52,331 nt of DNA from Spirochaetaceae bacterium (GCA_026710565.1 JAPOQV010000401.1:1-52331); one strand, 5' to 3'; counted from the stretch's first letter, positions 40,126 through 48,884 are shown. Numbers and translations are program-made. The notes: a model not told the origin generated them from the letters alone.

Positions 40126-40983
40126 TTAGTGGAGACGCCGGGCGGGCCGCTCCACCAGCCAGTCCTCGAGGGTCGCCACGCGCGCCGCGTGCCTGCGGCT
40201 CCTGGCGAGGAACCCGACGCCCATGTGCAGCATCGGGTCCTGATCGGTCGGCTGGTAGCGCAGATCGATCGCCCAGCGCACGTGGTTCGAGCGGTTGGGC
40301 GTCGATGAGTGGATGCAGCGATCGTTGAACAGGATCGCGTCTCCCTTCTTCACCGGCAGCGGGACCGGCGTGTGCTCGGCGGCGAGGTGCTCGGCGTCCG
40401 TCTCCAGGTAGCCGGTGCCGGTCACCGTCTCGCGATGCCACGACAGCAGCCGCTGCCGATGGGTCCGCGGCATGATGTGCAGGCATCCGTTCTCCAGGTC
40501 GGCATCGACGAGCGGCACCCACACGGTGATCACCGGGTTGGAGCTGGCTCCGGGCCAGTAAGACTTGTCCTGGTGCCACGGGACGGCGCCGGCGGCGACC
40601 TTCGGGACCTTCGGCCGCGTGTTGTACACGGGATTCGCGAAGATCTCGCTGCCGATCAGCGACTCGACCGCGTCGAGGATCCGGGGGTTGGCCATCAGCT
40701 CGAAGTAGCCGGGATCGCGGTCTCGCCAGCTTCGCCCGTACTCCAGGAACTCCTCGTCGGTCTTGCCGTCGAACAGCTCCGCGAGGCGGGTCTCGAACGG
40801 GCTGTCGCGCCGCAGATCGTCCACCAGACCGCGTTCCAGGAGCTCGGCCGCGATCGCGTCGACCTTCCGGCACATCGCTTCACGGGCCGGCCGCAGGTCG
40901 GCGTCGCCGAGCAGGCGCTCCATCACCAGGTAGCCCTGGCGGTGGTAGAAGTCGGTCTGCTCGGCGGTCAGGCTTCCTGGCAT
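40126..40983 (-). CDS. phytanoyl-CoA dioxygenase family (PhyH) Fe(II)/2-oxoglutarate oxygenase
   Basis: A 285-residue non-haem iron oxygenase. The double-stranded beta-helix core carries the iron triad His137-x-Asp139 (WHQDKSYW) and His225 (DRCIHSSTPN), with an Arg near 236 or 242 for 2-oxoglutarate. The N-terminus (TAEQTDFYHRQGYLVMERLL) and NPVITVWVPLVDADLENGCL are the PhyH signature. It hydroxylates an aliphatic substrate; in environmental bacteria the targets range from fatty acyls to ectoine and secondary metabolites. It is 41 nt upstream of the YchF-like gene on the same strand, though a common operon is not certain. Confidence 0.88.
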   Translation of the reverse strand: MPGSLTAEQTDFYHRQGYLVMERLLGDADLRPAREAMCRKVDAIAAELLERGLVDDLRRDSPFETRLAELFDGKTDEEFLEYGRSWRDRDPGYFELMANPRILDAVESLIGSEIFANPVYNTRPKVPKVAAGAVPWHQDKSYWPGASSNPVITVWVPLVDADLENGCLHIMPRTHRQRLLSWHRETVTGTGYLETDAEHLAAEHTPVPLPVKKGDAILFNDRCIHSSTPNRSNHVRWAIDLRYQPTDQDPMLHMGVGFLARSRRHAARVATLEDWLVERPARRLH

Positions 40984-41069
40984 GATCTTTCGTTCAACGT
41001 CTCCAGGTCGCTACGATCCCGGCAGCGGAAGTATATCCCCGGCGGCAGATTCCTGGCACCTTCATCGGC

Positions 41070-42221
41070 ATGAAACGTTCGCCCGCCCGCGAAGTGCCGC
41101 TGCGCGACGGAAGCACGCTGGCCATCGAGGTCGCCGAGCCGCCGTTCGACCGCTCCTGCGACTGGAAGCGGCTCTGCTGGTGGCCACTGATCCGCGAGGA
41201 CATGATGGAAGGCAGACTGAAGCGCTGGATGCACGCCCCGCACTTCATCGGCCGTATCGACGGCGAGATCGCAGGCACCATGTGCTACTACGCCCCGGCG
41301 GACACCCGCGACGTCGGCGCGCTGGAGTTCGTGTCCACCGAGGAGCGCGTCCGGCGCCGCGGCGTCGGCTCGTCGCTGGTGGGAGCGCTCGTCGAGCACT
41401 TCACCGCGCAGGGAGGCCGGGCGCTCTACCTGTGCACGTCCAACCCGGTGGCCGGCCATATGTACGAGAGCCATGGGTTCCGTTACCACATCGGCGACGG
41501 CATGCGCTACCTGGCCCCCGGCTCCGCTGACTTCGACGGGGAGTGGTTCGCCGAAGGCGCCACGACCATTCGCGACGCGCACTGGGGCGACCTGGCGCGG
41601 CTGTGCGTCCTGTACAACCACTCCGATCCGGCTTGGCTGCTCAAAGATCCGCTGTCGGAGTCGTTCCGGGATACGCGCTACGAGAGTCACTTCATTCGGG
41701 TGCTGCGCGATATTGAAGAGGGCAACGGCGCGTTCCTGGTCCTGGAGGCGAGCGTCTCCCGCGTGGTCGGCGCGGTCGCATTTCGTCGGCTCGACACCTT
41801 CTGCGAGCAGCACGTGGCTGAGTTGAGTTTCCGCATCGCCCGCGCGCACTTCGACCGTGCGGCCGACCTGCTGGACGCCGCCGCCGGGCGCGCCGCCGCG
41901 CTCGGCATCGGGCAGTTGGCGCTAAAGGTCGCTGCCGAGGACGACGAGCAGCGCGCCCTGGCTCAATCGGCCGGCTTCGCCGAGGGAGCCCGGTGGCCGG
42001 GGCGGCTTCGCTCCGGAGACGGGTTCAGCGACCTGCTGATCATGCTGCGCGAGGTGACACCAGCGGCGGGCGCGATCAAGCCGCGGGAGTCGTACTACGG
42101 CGAGCGAAAGCCCTGGCAGGCGGAGCGGGTCGCGTCTCTCACGTCCGGGCGGGACCGAATCCACAGCAGACACGGGCTCGTCAAGGCGCGAGACGCGGAC
42201 TTGGCGGAGTTGGACAAGTAG
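41070..42221 (+). CDS. GNAT-family acetyltransferase with two GNAT-like domains
   Basis: A 383-residue protein. The first domain (about 20-150) contains EERVRRRGVGSSLVGALVEH, the R/Q-x-x-G-x-G/A acetyl-CoA pyrophosphate loop, and NPVAGHMYESHGF, the classical beta5-alpha4 segment. The second half (about 165-335) repeats the fold more loosely (RVVGAVAFRRLDTF, HFDRAADLLDAAAGRAAALG, AQSAGFAEGARWPG) with no perfect acetyl-CoA loop. Substrate unknown. The last 50 residues are hydrophilic. The divergent dioxygenase start is 86 nt upstream, with an AT-rich TATATC-like core around 41030. Confidence 0.8.
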   Translation: MKRSPAREVPLRDGSTLAIEVAEPPFDRSCDWKRLCWWPLIREDMMEGRLKRWMHAPHFIGRIDGEIAGTMCYYAPADTRDVGALEFVSTEERVRRRGVGSSLVGALVEHFTAQGGRALYLCTSNPVAGHMYESHGFRYHIGDGMRYLAPGSADFDGEWFAEGATTIRDAHWGDLARLCVLYNHSDPAWLLKDPLSESFRDTRYESHFIRVLRDIEEGNGAFLVLEASVSRVVGAVAFRRLDTFCEQHVAELSFRIARAHFDRAADLLDAAAGRAAALGIGQLALKVAAEDDEQRALAQSAGFAEGARWPGRLRSGDGFSDLLIMLREVTPAAGAIKPRESYYGERKPWQAERVASLTSGRDRIHSRHGLVKARDADLAELDK

Positions 42222-42252
42222 GTGGGATCGAGGCACTCTGCAAGCTGAGTCG

Positions 42253-42687
42253 ATGCCCGAGGAGGAGATTCGCTGGCATTACCGGTTCCGCAATTTCTCC
42301 CGGGCGTTTGGCCGGTTGCAGCACGCGTTGCAGGAGGGATCGGAGGCCCTGAACGAGCTTGAGCAGGAAGGCGTCATTCAACGCTTCGAGTACACCTTCG
42401 AGCTGGCAGGGAATACGCTCAAGGACTACCTGGAGTACGACGGCGTGGTGCCGAACCCGGCAACCCCACGCGCCGTCCTCCGCAAGGCTTACCAGGCAAA
42501 GCTGATCTCCGACGGCGAACGTTGGATCGACATGCTGACCGATCGCAACCGCATGTCACACATGTACGACAGCGAAACGTTCGAAGCGATCATCAAGGAG
42601 ATCGAGGATCGGTATCTCGACCGCTTTCACGAGTTGCATCGCCGGCTGAGCCGGGAGATCGCTGAACAGGAGGTGGGTGAGTCGTGA
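42253..42687 (+). CDS. HEPN/HI0074-type nucleotidyltransferase-substrate-binding protein (HepT-like)
   Basis: A 144-residue all-helical HEPN protein. The RNase motif R-x4-H-x-Y is present as RNRMSHMY (Arg98, His103, Tyr105). The helices FEYTFELAGNTLKDYL and VLRKAYQAKLI match HI0074-like substrate-binding proteins. In HepT/MntA systems the HEPN protein is an RNase toxin that is inactivated by AMPylation of its Tyr by the partner nucleotidyltransferase. The partner gene overlaps it by 4 nt. Both frames look intact, making this the one undamaged toxin-antitoxin pair in the window. Confidence 0.86.
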   Translation: MPEEEIRWHYRFRNFSRAFGRLQHALQEGSEALNELEQEGVIQRFEYTFELAGNTLKDYLEYDGVVPNPATPRAVLRKAYQAKLISDGERWIDMLTDRNRMSHMYDSETFEAIIKEIEDRYLDRFHELHRRLSREIAEQEVGES

Positions 42688-43022
42688 ACGAAGTCGAATT
42701 GCCCGCCGCAACGCTGCGCGATCTCGCCACCGTGTTCAGACGTTACCCTGACCTGGAGCAGGTGATCCTGTTCGGCTCGCGGGCCACCGGAAGAGCAACC
42801 GAACGATCCGACATCGATCTGGCCACTCGCGGGATCGTAGACCGGCGCCGGCTCGGCCGGCTCTCCCTTGACCTCGACGAAATCGCCATCCCCCAGGAGT
42901 GCGAGGTCCACGCGTACGAGCAGATCGATTACGAACCGCTGAAGGCCCACATCGACCGATGGGGAGTCCCGATCTACGAAGCGGGAGCCGGAGCGAGGCT
43001 GCGATCCACCGGCCGGCCGTGA
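42684..43022 (+). CDS. minimal nucleotidyltransferase (MntA-like antitoxin)
   Basis: A 112-residue protein with the minimal nucleotidyltransferase signature: LFGSRATGRATERSDIDLA, that is G31-S32 and Asp43-x-Asp45 binding two metals. The third carboxylate, normally Asp in a V-D-L/V strand, seems to be Glu74 in CEVHAYE. MntA-type enzymes transfer AMP to the Tyr of the partner HEPN toxin. The start is GTG 42684, overlapping the HEPN gene (GTGA). The C-terminal 15 residues are basic and probably disordered. The stop is 56 nt from the convergent dehydratase gene. Confidence 0.84.
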   Translation: MNEVELPAATLRDLATVFRRYPDLEQVILFGSRATGRATERSDIDLATRGIVDRRRLGRLSLDLDEIAIPQECEVHAYEQIDYEPLKAHIDRWGVPIYEAGAGARLRSTGRP

Positions 43023-43077
43023 TCACAAGGCTCGGCGGCGGCTGAAGCCGGTTCTGCCCGCCGTGTGCGCTGGCGAG

Positions 43078-44208
43078 TCAGTTGTACCGATGGGCGGCGA
43101 CGAACTCCCAGTCGAGGGTCACGCCCAGTCCCGGAGCGGCTGGCACCGCCACCATGCCGTCGTCGTCGATCGCGATGCGCTCCCTGGTGGTCCGCCATCG
43201 CAGCGGCGAGGAGCTGGTCGAGTACTCCAGCACCTCGGCGTCGCGGTGGTTGGCAAGGAAGTGCAAGTTGGCGGCGATCTCGATGTTGGTCTTGTAGCCG
43301 TGGGTGATCACCCGCTTGCCGCGCTCGGCCGCCGCGGCGGCGATGCGCCTGATGTGGGTGAAGCCGCCCACCTGGGTGATGTCGGGCTGGCAGATGTCGG
43401 CCTTGCCGCGGTCCATGGCCTCGATGAACTCGTCCACGTGGGTGAGGCCCAGGTCACCCACGCCGAGCGGCACGCCGCGGCCGGCCATCCGCGCGTGGCC
43501 GGCCACGTCGTCCAGCGGCAGCGGCGCCTCCAGGAACCAGATGCCGACCTCTTGCAGCACCGGCAGCAGGCGCAGCCCCTCAGCCGCGGTCCGGTAGGCC
43601 ATCTGGGCGTCGACGATCAGCTTGGCCGCCTGGCCGGCCTCGGCGCGGCCCGCCCGCAGCAGGCGAGCGGTGGCATCCAGGTCGTCCATCCACCACGGAT
43701 CGGCCGAAAACTTGAAGTTGCGCAGGTTCATGCGGCGGGCCGCGGCGACCTGAGCGCGCACTTCCTCTTCCTCTCGGGCCATGGGGTAGATGGTGCCGTA
43801 CGCCTCGATACGATCGCGGCGGCGTCCGCCGAGCAGTTCCGAGACCGGCGTGCCGGCCGCCTGCCCGGCGATGTCCCACAGCGCCAGGTCGATGCCCCCG
43901 ATCGCGTGCATCATCAGGCCGCGGCGGCCGACGTAGTCGGTGGCGTCGTACATGAGCTGCCAGAGCCCTTCGGGGTCGGTGGGATCCCGGCCGATCAGCA
44001 GCTCGCGCAGCCCGCGGGCGTGGTTGTGCGCGGCGCGCGAGCGCACGATGGCCTGGATCGCCGCCGGCAGCGATTCGACCTCGCCGATGCCGGTGAGACC
44101 TTCGTCGGTTCTCACGACGATCACGCAGTCGTCGTAGGAGCCGTCGAACAAGCCGATGTTGGGGTCCTCGATGCGGATGTGCATCGCCTCGACGTCGGTG
44201 ATCTTCAT
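43078..44208 (-). CDS. mandelate racemase/muconate lactonizing enzyme family protein, second copy
   Basis: A 376-residue enolase-superfamily protein. The capping domain (MKITDVEAMHIRI...VVRTDEGLTGIGEVES) and GGIDLALWDIAG are standard. In the barrel, metal ligands are Asp200 (VDAQMAY), Glu227 (FLEAPL) and Asp252 (GVGDLGL; Glu in most relatives), then Asp276 (QPDITQ) and His303 (THGYKTN). The usual K-x-K is F-K-F (only Lys166). This implies a subgroup with different base chemistry, comparable to D-galactarate- or L-fuconate-type branches but not identical. It has an AAGGAG ribosome-binding site, and follows the large heparinase-like gene by 22 nt on the same strand. Confidence 0.85.
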   Translation of the reverse strand: MKITDVEAMHIRIEDPNIGLFDGSYDDCVIVVRTDEGLTGIGEVESLPAAIQAIVRSRAAHNHARGLRELLIGRDPTDPEGLWQLMYDATDYVGRRGLMMHAIGGIDLALWDIAGQAAGTPVSELLGGRRRDRIEAYGTIYPMAREEEEVRAQVAAARRMNLRNFKFSADPWWMDDLDATARLLRAGRAEAGQAAKLIVDAQMAYRTAAEGLRLLPVLQEVGIWFLEAPLPLDDVAGHARMAGRGVPLGVGDLGLTHVDEFIEAMDRGKADICQPDITQVGGFTHIRRIAAAAAERGKRVITHGYKTNIEIAANLHFLANHRDAEVLEYSTSSSPLRWRTTRERIAIDDDGMVAVPAAPGLGVTLDWEFVAAHRYN

Positions 44209-44230
44209 GTGCGGTGCGCTCCTTGGCGGC

Positions 44231-47200
44231 TCATTCGATCAGCACCGCCTTGATTCCCGGGCCGGCGGCGGCGAGCGTGCGGCCGTTCCAGGCCAGATGC
44301 GAGGCGGCACGCGCGGCACACCCGATCGGCCGGCCGTCGCGCAGCCGTACCACGGCGGCCGGCCCGGCGATCTCCAGCATGGACTCGTCGCAGTCTACGG
44401 TACCGGTCTGCGGGCCGTCGCCGAACACCACCAGGTCGCGCCGTTCTCCGCGGGCGATGCTGACCGCCTGCAGATCGTTGCGTTCGCCGATCACGGAGAG
44501 GTCTGGCTGCGGCTGATCGAGGCCCGCCGCAGCCAGCACGGTCAGCCCGCGGAAGCGAGTCGTCGGGGCGGCGGTGCCCACGACCACGCGGTGCGCGGGG
44601 ATCTCCGGCCAGTGAGTGCCCCAGCCGCTGGCGGCCGCGGTCTGCGGCTCGCTGCCCAGGGCCAGCAGGTGCAGGGCGTTGCGCTCGGTGCGGGCGACCA
44701 CCGCCGTGCCATCGACGGCCGGAGCGCCGAGCAGGGTGAAATTGCGTTCTACCGGCAGGGCTGACTCGATCTCCACCTCATCGTAGAGCACGCAGATGTC
44801 GGGCCGCAGGAACAGCAGGTGGCGGACCACGCGGCGCGCCTCGCCGTACACCGCCGTCAGATCGAATATGGCCCAGTCGATGCCTCCCTCGGCGCCTGGG
44901 CAGTCAGGCCCGGACGAGGAGGCGAAGTCGATCACCCGGACCGGGAACGATCCGGTGCCGCCGAGTTGGCTGCGCTGCGCGAAGGTGACGGTGCTGTGGC
45001 AGAACGTCTCGTGGTACTGGTCGGAGGCGGGGTCGCTGTAGCCGATCATCCCTGGGTCGGGCACCAGCGCCTCGCCCCCGAACTCGAAGATGATGCTGCC
45101 GCGGTCCTTGTGGCCGTGGCCGGTCGCCTGGCGGAGGGCGTTCAGGCAGAGCAGCGTGTCGCCGGGCTGCCAGCCGGTGCGGAAGAAGGCCATCGGCTGG
45201 TCGCGGTAGACGTGCGCCGGCGGAAGCATCGGCTCCGCCGTGGCCGGCTCGCCGGGCAGATTGATCAGGCAGGTCAGCGATTCGGGCGGGGATTCCGCGA
45301 ACGACTCCTGCCAGAACAGCCCGGCGACCGGGTCACCCAGGGCGCCTGCGAAGAACGCGCAGACCTCGCCCGACACCCAGTGGTACTCGCTGCCGTCCGA
45401 GAGCCCCAGGAAATGCGGGCGATGCTCCCACACCGGGCTGTCCCAGGTGGAGCGCACGTGCTGGATGTAGCGCATGGCCTTGCGGGCGGGAGCAGGGAAG
45501 GTCTCCTCCAGGCTCGCCCCGGTGCAGGCGGCGATGATCGGCTGCGCCTCCACCAGCTCCAGCAGGGTGCCGACCCCGTACCCCGGCCCCTCGCCGCACA
45601 CGCCTTCCTCGTTCCACGGGCGGCGCGCGAACTCGGCCAGGAACTGCTGAGTCCACGCAAACAGCCGCTCGTAGACCGGGTCGCGGCCGCGCAGGAAGGC
45701 GGTCATCATCAGCAGCGGCAGGGCGAACAGGATCCCCTGGTTCATCGCCACGTAGTAGTCGCGGCGTTGCTGCAGCTTGTCCGCCAGCAGGTAGACGCCG
45801 CGCCGCGCGAAGGCGTCCTCGATCGTGGCGCGTTCGCGGTCGTCGAGCGCGTGGTAGACCATGTCGTACGCCACCACCACTCCGAAGGCGACGTCGGCGA
45901 CCATGAATGGGTGGTTCATGTAGCCGGCGAAGCCGCGCGGGTACCAGCCGGTGAAGCTGTCCCAGTACCAGAGCCGGTCGCCGATGTTCGGACGCGACAC
46001 GCAGCCGCCGTGGTCGCCGCGCCAGTCCCCGGCGTGGGCGGCGCGCAGCAGCCAGCGCCGGACCGCTACGGCGTAGCGCGCCTGGCCGGTGAGCAAGTGG
46101 GCGAGGGCGACCGTGGGCGCGAAGAGGCGCATGCCGGCGCCCATCACCCCCTTGGGCTGGCCGATGCCGCCCCCGTAGGCCGTGCCGTAGTAGTTGCGGT
46201 CCACCAGGTCGGTGGCGAGCGCCCGGTCCGCTTCCGCGCGGATGCGGGCGAACAGGGCGGCGGCCGGGCCGGCGGCAACCCGTTCCCGCAAAGCGGGGAG
46301 GGCGTCGCGGCCGACCAGGAATCCGAACGGCAGGCCGTCGCGCAGCGGGTCGCCGATCGGCGTGGCCGACTCGGCCGGCTCGTGGTAGGGGACCTGGCGG
46401 ATCGTTCGCCGGGCGGTGGGGACGGTATCCCGGTGGTTCTCGTGCGCCCGCGCCAGGCGGGCATCGACCCGGTTGAGCGGCTGCCGGTCGAGCTCGGAGT
46501 CGCGTCGCAGCAGGATCCAGAACAGGCTGACCAGAACCTCGCGCGACTGCACGCGCCGGCCGGAGACCTCGTGGATGTGCACGTCGACGTGGTGCAGGCG
46601 CCGTGCGCCACCGAGTTGCGCGCCGATGGTGAGCCAGAGCTCGTCCGGCTCCAGGTCCCGGCACAGGAAGATGGTGCGGCCGTCGTCGACGGTGGCGGTC
46701 ACCGTCAACAGCGTGTCGCGGTCCCAGACCAGCTTGGCCATGATCTCGCGCTCCGCGGTGACGTCCAGGTCGAAGCGGCGGCGCACGGTCAGGCGGCCGG
46801 GTTGCTCCTGCATCGGATAGCCGAACTTGAGCCAGGGCGCGGTGCCGACGTGAAGGAGGCCGGTCCCGGTGTCGAACGTCTGCTCGCCGTACGGGGAGTA
46901 GAGCAGCGGCGCCGGGCCGCCGGGATCGCTCGCGAGCGACCACTGCAACGGATGGCTGGCGTTTCGGTGCCAGCCGGCCTCGATCACGGTGTCGCTCTCG
47001 TTTACCCGCCACGCCGGCGGGCGGTCGCTCAGAACGGGCGTGCCCACACCCAGCTCGGCCGGCCACCACCCCGCGGAGCGCTGCCGCAGGCGCAGGTGGG
47101 TGACCGCGCCCAGCCGTTCGCGGTTCGGCGCGCCGGAGCACGGTTCGAGCGTGTCGGGCCAGAGCTGGATGGCGTTGTCTCCCTCCCAATCGAGTGCGAA

Positions 47201-47383
47201 GGTGCTCCCGGCGACGACCGACCGCTCCGCGTCCAGCAACTCCAGCGCGATGCGCGCCCCGGTCTGGCGCGGGCTGCGCACCGGCAGCGTCAGCGTCGTC
47301 GCGCTGCGGAGCGCACCGCCGTCCAGCGGCAGACACAGCTCACCCCGCTCCGGCCGCCACGAGGTGAGCGAGGGCTCGGTCAA
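44231..47383 (-). CDS. large heparinase II/III-like protein with N-terminal beta-sandwich
   Basis: A 1050-residue protein. Residues 1-300 are beta-rich and resemble a carbohydrate-binding or sandwich domain. From about 330 an alpha/alpha toroid follows (RLWYWDSFTGWYPRGFAGYM, YYVAMNQGILFALPLLMMTA, NEEGVCGEGPGYGVGTLLEL). The C-terminal part carries the heparinase II/III signature GHGHKDRGSIIFEFGGEAL, with DPGMIGYSDPASDQYHETFCHST. The HKD/HED-type catalytic region is thus present. Like the homologue at 15924 it has no signal peptide. The start codon is TTG with GAGG 5 nt upstream. The dehydratase gene is next in line, which suggests a route from uronate polymer to keto-deoxy acids. Confidence 0.82.
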   Translation of the reverse strand: MTEPSLTSWRPERGELCLPLDGGALRSATTLTLPVRSPRQTGARIALELLDAERSVVAGSTFALDWEGDNAIQLWPDTLEPCSGAPNRERLGAVTHLRLRQRSAGWWPAELGVGTPVLSDRPPAWRVNESDTVIEAGWHRNASHPLQWSLASDPGGPAPLLYSPYGEQTFDTGTGLLHVGTAPWLKFGYPMQEQPGRLTVRRRFDLDVTAEREIMAKLVWDRDTLLTVTATVDDGRTIFLCRDLEPDELWLTIGAQLGGARRLHHVDVHIHEVSGRRVQSREVLVSLFWILLRRDSELDRQPLNRVDARLARAHENHRDTVPTARRTIRQVPYHEPAESATPIGDPLRDGLPFGFLVGRDALPALRERVAAGPAAALFARIRAEADRALATDLVDRNYYGTAYGGGIGQPKGVMGAGMRLFAPTVALAHLLTGQARYAVAVRRWLLRAAHAGDWRGDHGGCVSRPNIGDRLWYWDSFTGWYPRGFAGYMNHPFMVADVAFGVVVAYDMVYHALDDRERATIEDAFARRGVYLLADKLQQRRDYYVAMNQGILFALPLLMMTAFLRGRDPVYERLFAWTQQFLAEFARRPWNEEGVCGEGPGYGVGTLLELVEAQPIIAACTGASLEETFPAPARKAMRYIQHVRSTWDSPVWEHRPHFLGLSDGSEYHWVSGEVCAFFAGALGDPVAGLFWQESFAESPPESLTCLINLPGEPATAEPMLPPAHVYRDQPMAFFRTGWQPGDTLLCLNALRQATGHGHKDRGSIIFEFGGEALVPDPGMIGYSDPASDQYHETFCHSTVTFAQRSQLGGTGSFPVRVIDFASSSGPDCPGAEGGIDWAIFDLTAVYGEARRVVRHLLFLRPDICVLYDEVEIESALPVERNFTLLGAPAVDGTAVVARTERNALHLLALGSEPQTAAASGWGTHWPEIPAHRVVVGTAAPTTRFRGLTVLAAAGLDQPQPDLSVIGERNDLQAVSIARGERRDLVVFGDGPQTGTVDCDESMLEIAGPAAVVRLRDGRPIGCAARAASHLAWNGRTLAAAGPGIKAVLIE

Positions 47384-47686
47384 TGTATCCTCTTGTTCGG
47401 ATCGGGAGTGGTTGCCATGGCCGTGAAGTTTCGGAGGACATCATCCCGTGGACGGACCTGAAGACCAACCCCGACCGCGTGGTCCAGGCAGGTCGCCGAT
47501 TCGCGCCGCCCGGTGCTTCTCACCAGTCGCGGGCGGGGCGTCGCCGTCGTGCAGTCCGTCGCCGCGTACGAAGGCGCCCAGGAAGAGCGGGAGTTCATGC
47601 GGGCTGTCGTGCAGGGCATCGCCGATGCCGGGACAGGTCGCGAAGTCTCGATCGAGGAGGTCAGGGCTCGGCTCGGCATCGAGTGA
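47383..47686 (+). pseudogene. Phd/YefM-type antitoxin gene broken by a 4-bp duplication
   Basis: The frame SEDIIPWTDLKTNPDRVVQ continues, after a shift, as VADSRRPVLLTSRGRGVAVV and on through GREVSEEVRARLG-like sequence to a stop at 47684-47686. Together these form a complete Phd/YefM antitoxin. The shift lies at CAGGCAGG (47485-47492), an exact tandem duplication of CAGG. Removing one copy restores one open frame of 100 codons. The gene therefore decayed recently or contains a sequencing or assembly error. Its start region overlaps the TTG start of the heparinase-like gene on the other strand. Confidence 0.8.
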
Positions 47687-47698
47687 TCGCGGAGGGCC

Positions 47699-47845
47699 GT
47701 GGAGATCCGGTTCGCGATCTCACAGGCCGTGATCAGTGATTCCGAACCGGCGGGGGACACCCTCGCACTCAATCGCACGAAGCGAGGATACGAAGAACAC
47801 GCGAAGCCTCGCCGTCGGGGCTTGCTTGACGATGAAGCATCTTGA
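47699..47845 (+). other. 48-codon ORF, possible stub of a RelE/ParE-type toxin gene
   Basis: GTG 47699 has GGAGGG 5 nt upstream and lies 12 nt after the antitoxin stop, the usual place of the toxin gene. It begins VEIRFA, as many RelE/ParE toxins do, but the rest (ISQAVISDSEPAGDTLALN) does not match the family. I read it as the 5' end of a toxin gene joined to unrelated DNA. The following 230 nt, up to the promoter at 48078, hold no gene I recognise. Confidence 0.3.
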
Positions 47846-48077
47846 ACGTGACGGCCTGAGTGATCGATACTCAGAGGCATTATGTGCCGCACTGTTGCCG
47901 TCCGCGGATGCCCACATCTCTCGGCGCCTTGGCGCATCTGGTGCGGACCCGAGCGATGGGCGCCACTACTTCCACACAACCTGCGCGAGCTGTAACGTCC
48001 CGTCCTACGCAGATCGCTCGCCCAGCCTCGGCGTCTCCAAGGCCCATAGTATGCTTTGGAGCGCTGGTTGCGGTTCC

Positions 48078-48106
48078 TTGCCCCACTTCCGCAACGCTGC
48101 TATTCT
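48078..48106 (+). promoter_or_regulatory. promoter of the low-GC three-gene cassette
   Basis: TTGCCC (48078-48083) and TATTCT (48101-48106) are separated by exactly 17 nt. The expected transcript starts near 48113 and has a leader of about 47 nt with a GGAGG ribosome-binding site before GTG 48160. Confidence 0.5.
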
Positions 48107-48159
48107 TGTAAGGTGAAGAGTCACGATCGGGCATCGCAGACGGCCAGGGAGGATCACGA

Positions 48160-48444
48160 GTGAGCGCTCAGTCCAAGGATGAGAACAGCATGGAGACAAG
48201 GCAAATTCGGAATCCTGTAACAGGCGATCTCGAAGACGCCGTCGTCGTCGGCATTGATAGTGTTGATAACCGCCCGATAATTGTGTCTCTACGCGATGGG
48301 TCCAGAATTCGCGTCATGTTCGACATCTTCGAGGCGAATCGGTTTCCGTCTGGAGAGGACAGCCAAGGATATCCGCTATACTACTTGCGGTGGGCCAATT
48401 CTATCGTTGTGTTAGATGGCCCGAGCGACGCAAGCAGAGAGTAA
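48160..48444 (+). CDS. small protein of unknown function (cassette gene 1)
   Basis: A 94-residue protein I do not recognise. After a polar N-terminus it alternates short hydrophobic strands (DAVVVGIDSV, PIIVSLRDGSRIRVMFDIF, YYLRWANSIVVLD), which suggests a small beta-barrel or sandwich. The start is GTG 48160, with GGAGG 9 nt upstream; ATG 48190 is an alternative. GC content is about 50 %, clearly below the flanks. Two more small genes follow on the same strand, the next one 11 nt after the stop, so it heads an operon. Confidence 0.7.
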   Translation: MSAQSKDENSMETRQIRNPVTGDLEDAVVVGIDSVDNRPIIVSLRDGSRIRVMFDIFEANRFPSGEDSQGYPLYYLRWANSIVVLDGPSDASRE

Positions 48445-48455
48445 GAGAACGATTC

Positions 48456-48884
48456 ATGGCGCAAGGCGTTCTAATAACGTCGCAGGCGTTAGACCGGACC
48501 GGCGACGATTTCACACAATCTACACAGGGAGGCTACTCTCAAGACGTATATGCGTGGACGCAGCGACAATACGGGAATAGAATCAGTGATCTAAGCAAGT
48601 ACGCAGAAGAGGAATCGGTTGTCATAAATCGAATGTCGATACATGACTTCTGGCAGTTTCTGGACGATCTTACAACGCCAAGGGAGCTACGTATAGTGAC
48701 GACACACACTGGAAATTTAAGAGCAGTGTGGGAGTATGGCGAGGGTTTCTTCGCGACGGAGTTCTTGGGGCGCGGCATATGCGAATGGGTGATGTGGTCA
48801 CCTGTAACGGAGCCAACTTCAAACAGATGCGAAGTCGCAGCGGTGCAGCACATATTCGACAGGGCGGTGAATGAAGCAGAATAG
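48456..48884 (+). CDS. protein of unknown function (cassette gene 2)
   Basis: A 142-residue protein, not recognised. The N-terminal 60 residues are polar and Gln/Tyr-rich (TQSTQGGYSQDVYAWTQRQY). The C-terminal part has a strand-turn-strand core, LRIVTTHTGNLRAVWEYGEG and FFATEFLGRGICEWVMW, ending with a helix VAAVQHIFDRAVNEAE. The strand pattern (polar residue, GxL-x-W, FxGxG) resembles small beta-sheet domains seen in several unnamed bacterial families. Local GC is 43-45 % by hand count in two 60-nt lines. It is cotranscribed with its neighbours, 9 nt before the next start. Confidence 0.7.
   Translation: MAQGVLITSQALDRTGDDFTQSTQGGYSQDVYAWTQRQYGNRISDLSKYAEEESVVINRMSIHDFWQFLDDLTTPRELRIVTTHTGNLRAVWEYGEGFFATEFLGRGICEWVMWSPVTEPTSNRCEVAAVQHIFDRAVNEAE

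Noticed and set aside
44819..47461. An 880-codon open frame on the plus strand opposite the large heparinase-like gene
   Set aside because: Antisense shadow of a GC-rich gene: its protein is low-complexity (Arg/Gly/Ala/His-rich) and matches no fold, while the minus-strand frame has clear heparinase motifs.
47846..48077. Possible transposase or tRNA remnant between the antitoxin relic and the low-GC cassette
   Set aside because: I found no cloverleaf, inverted terminal repeats or transposase motifs; open frames there have no support.
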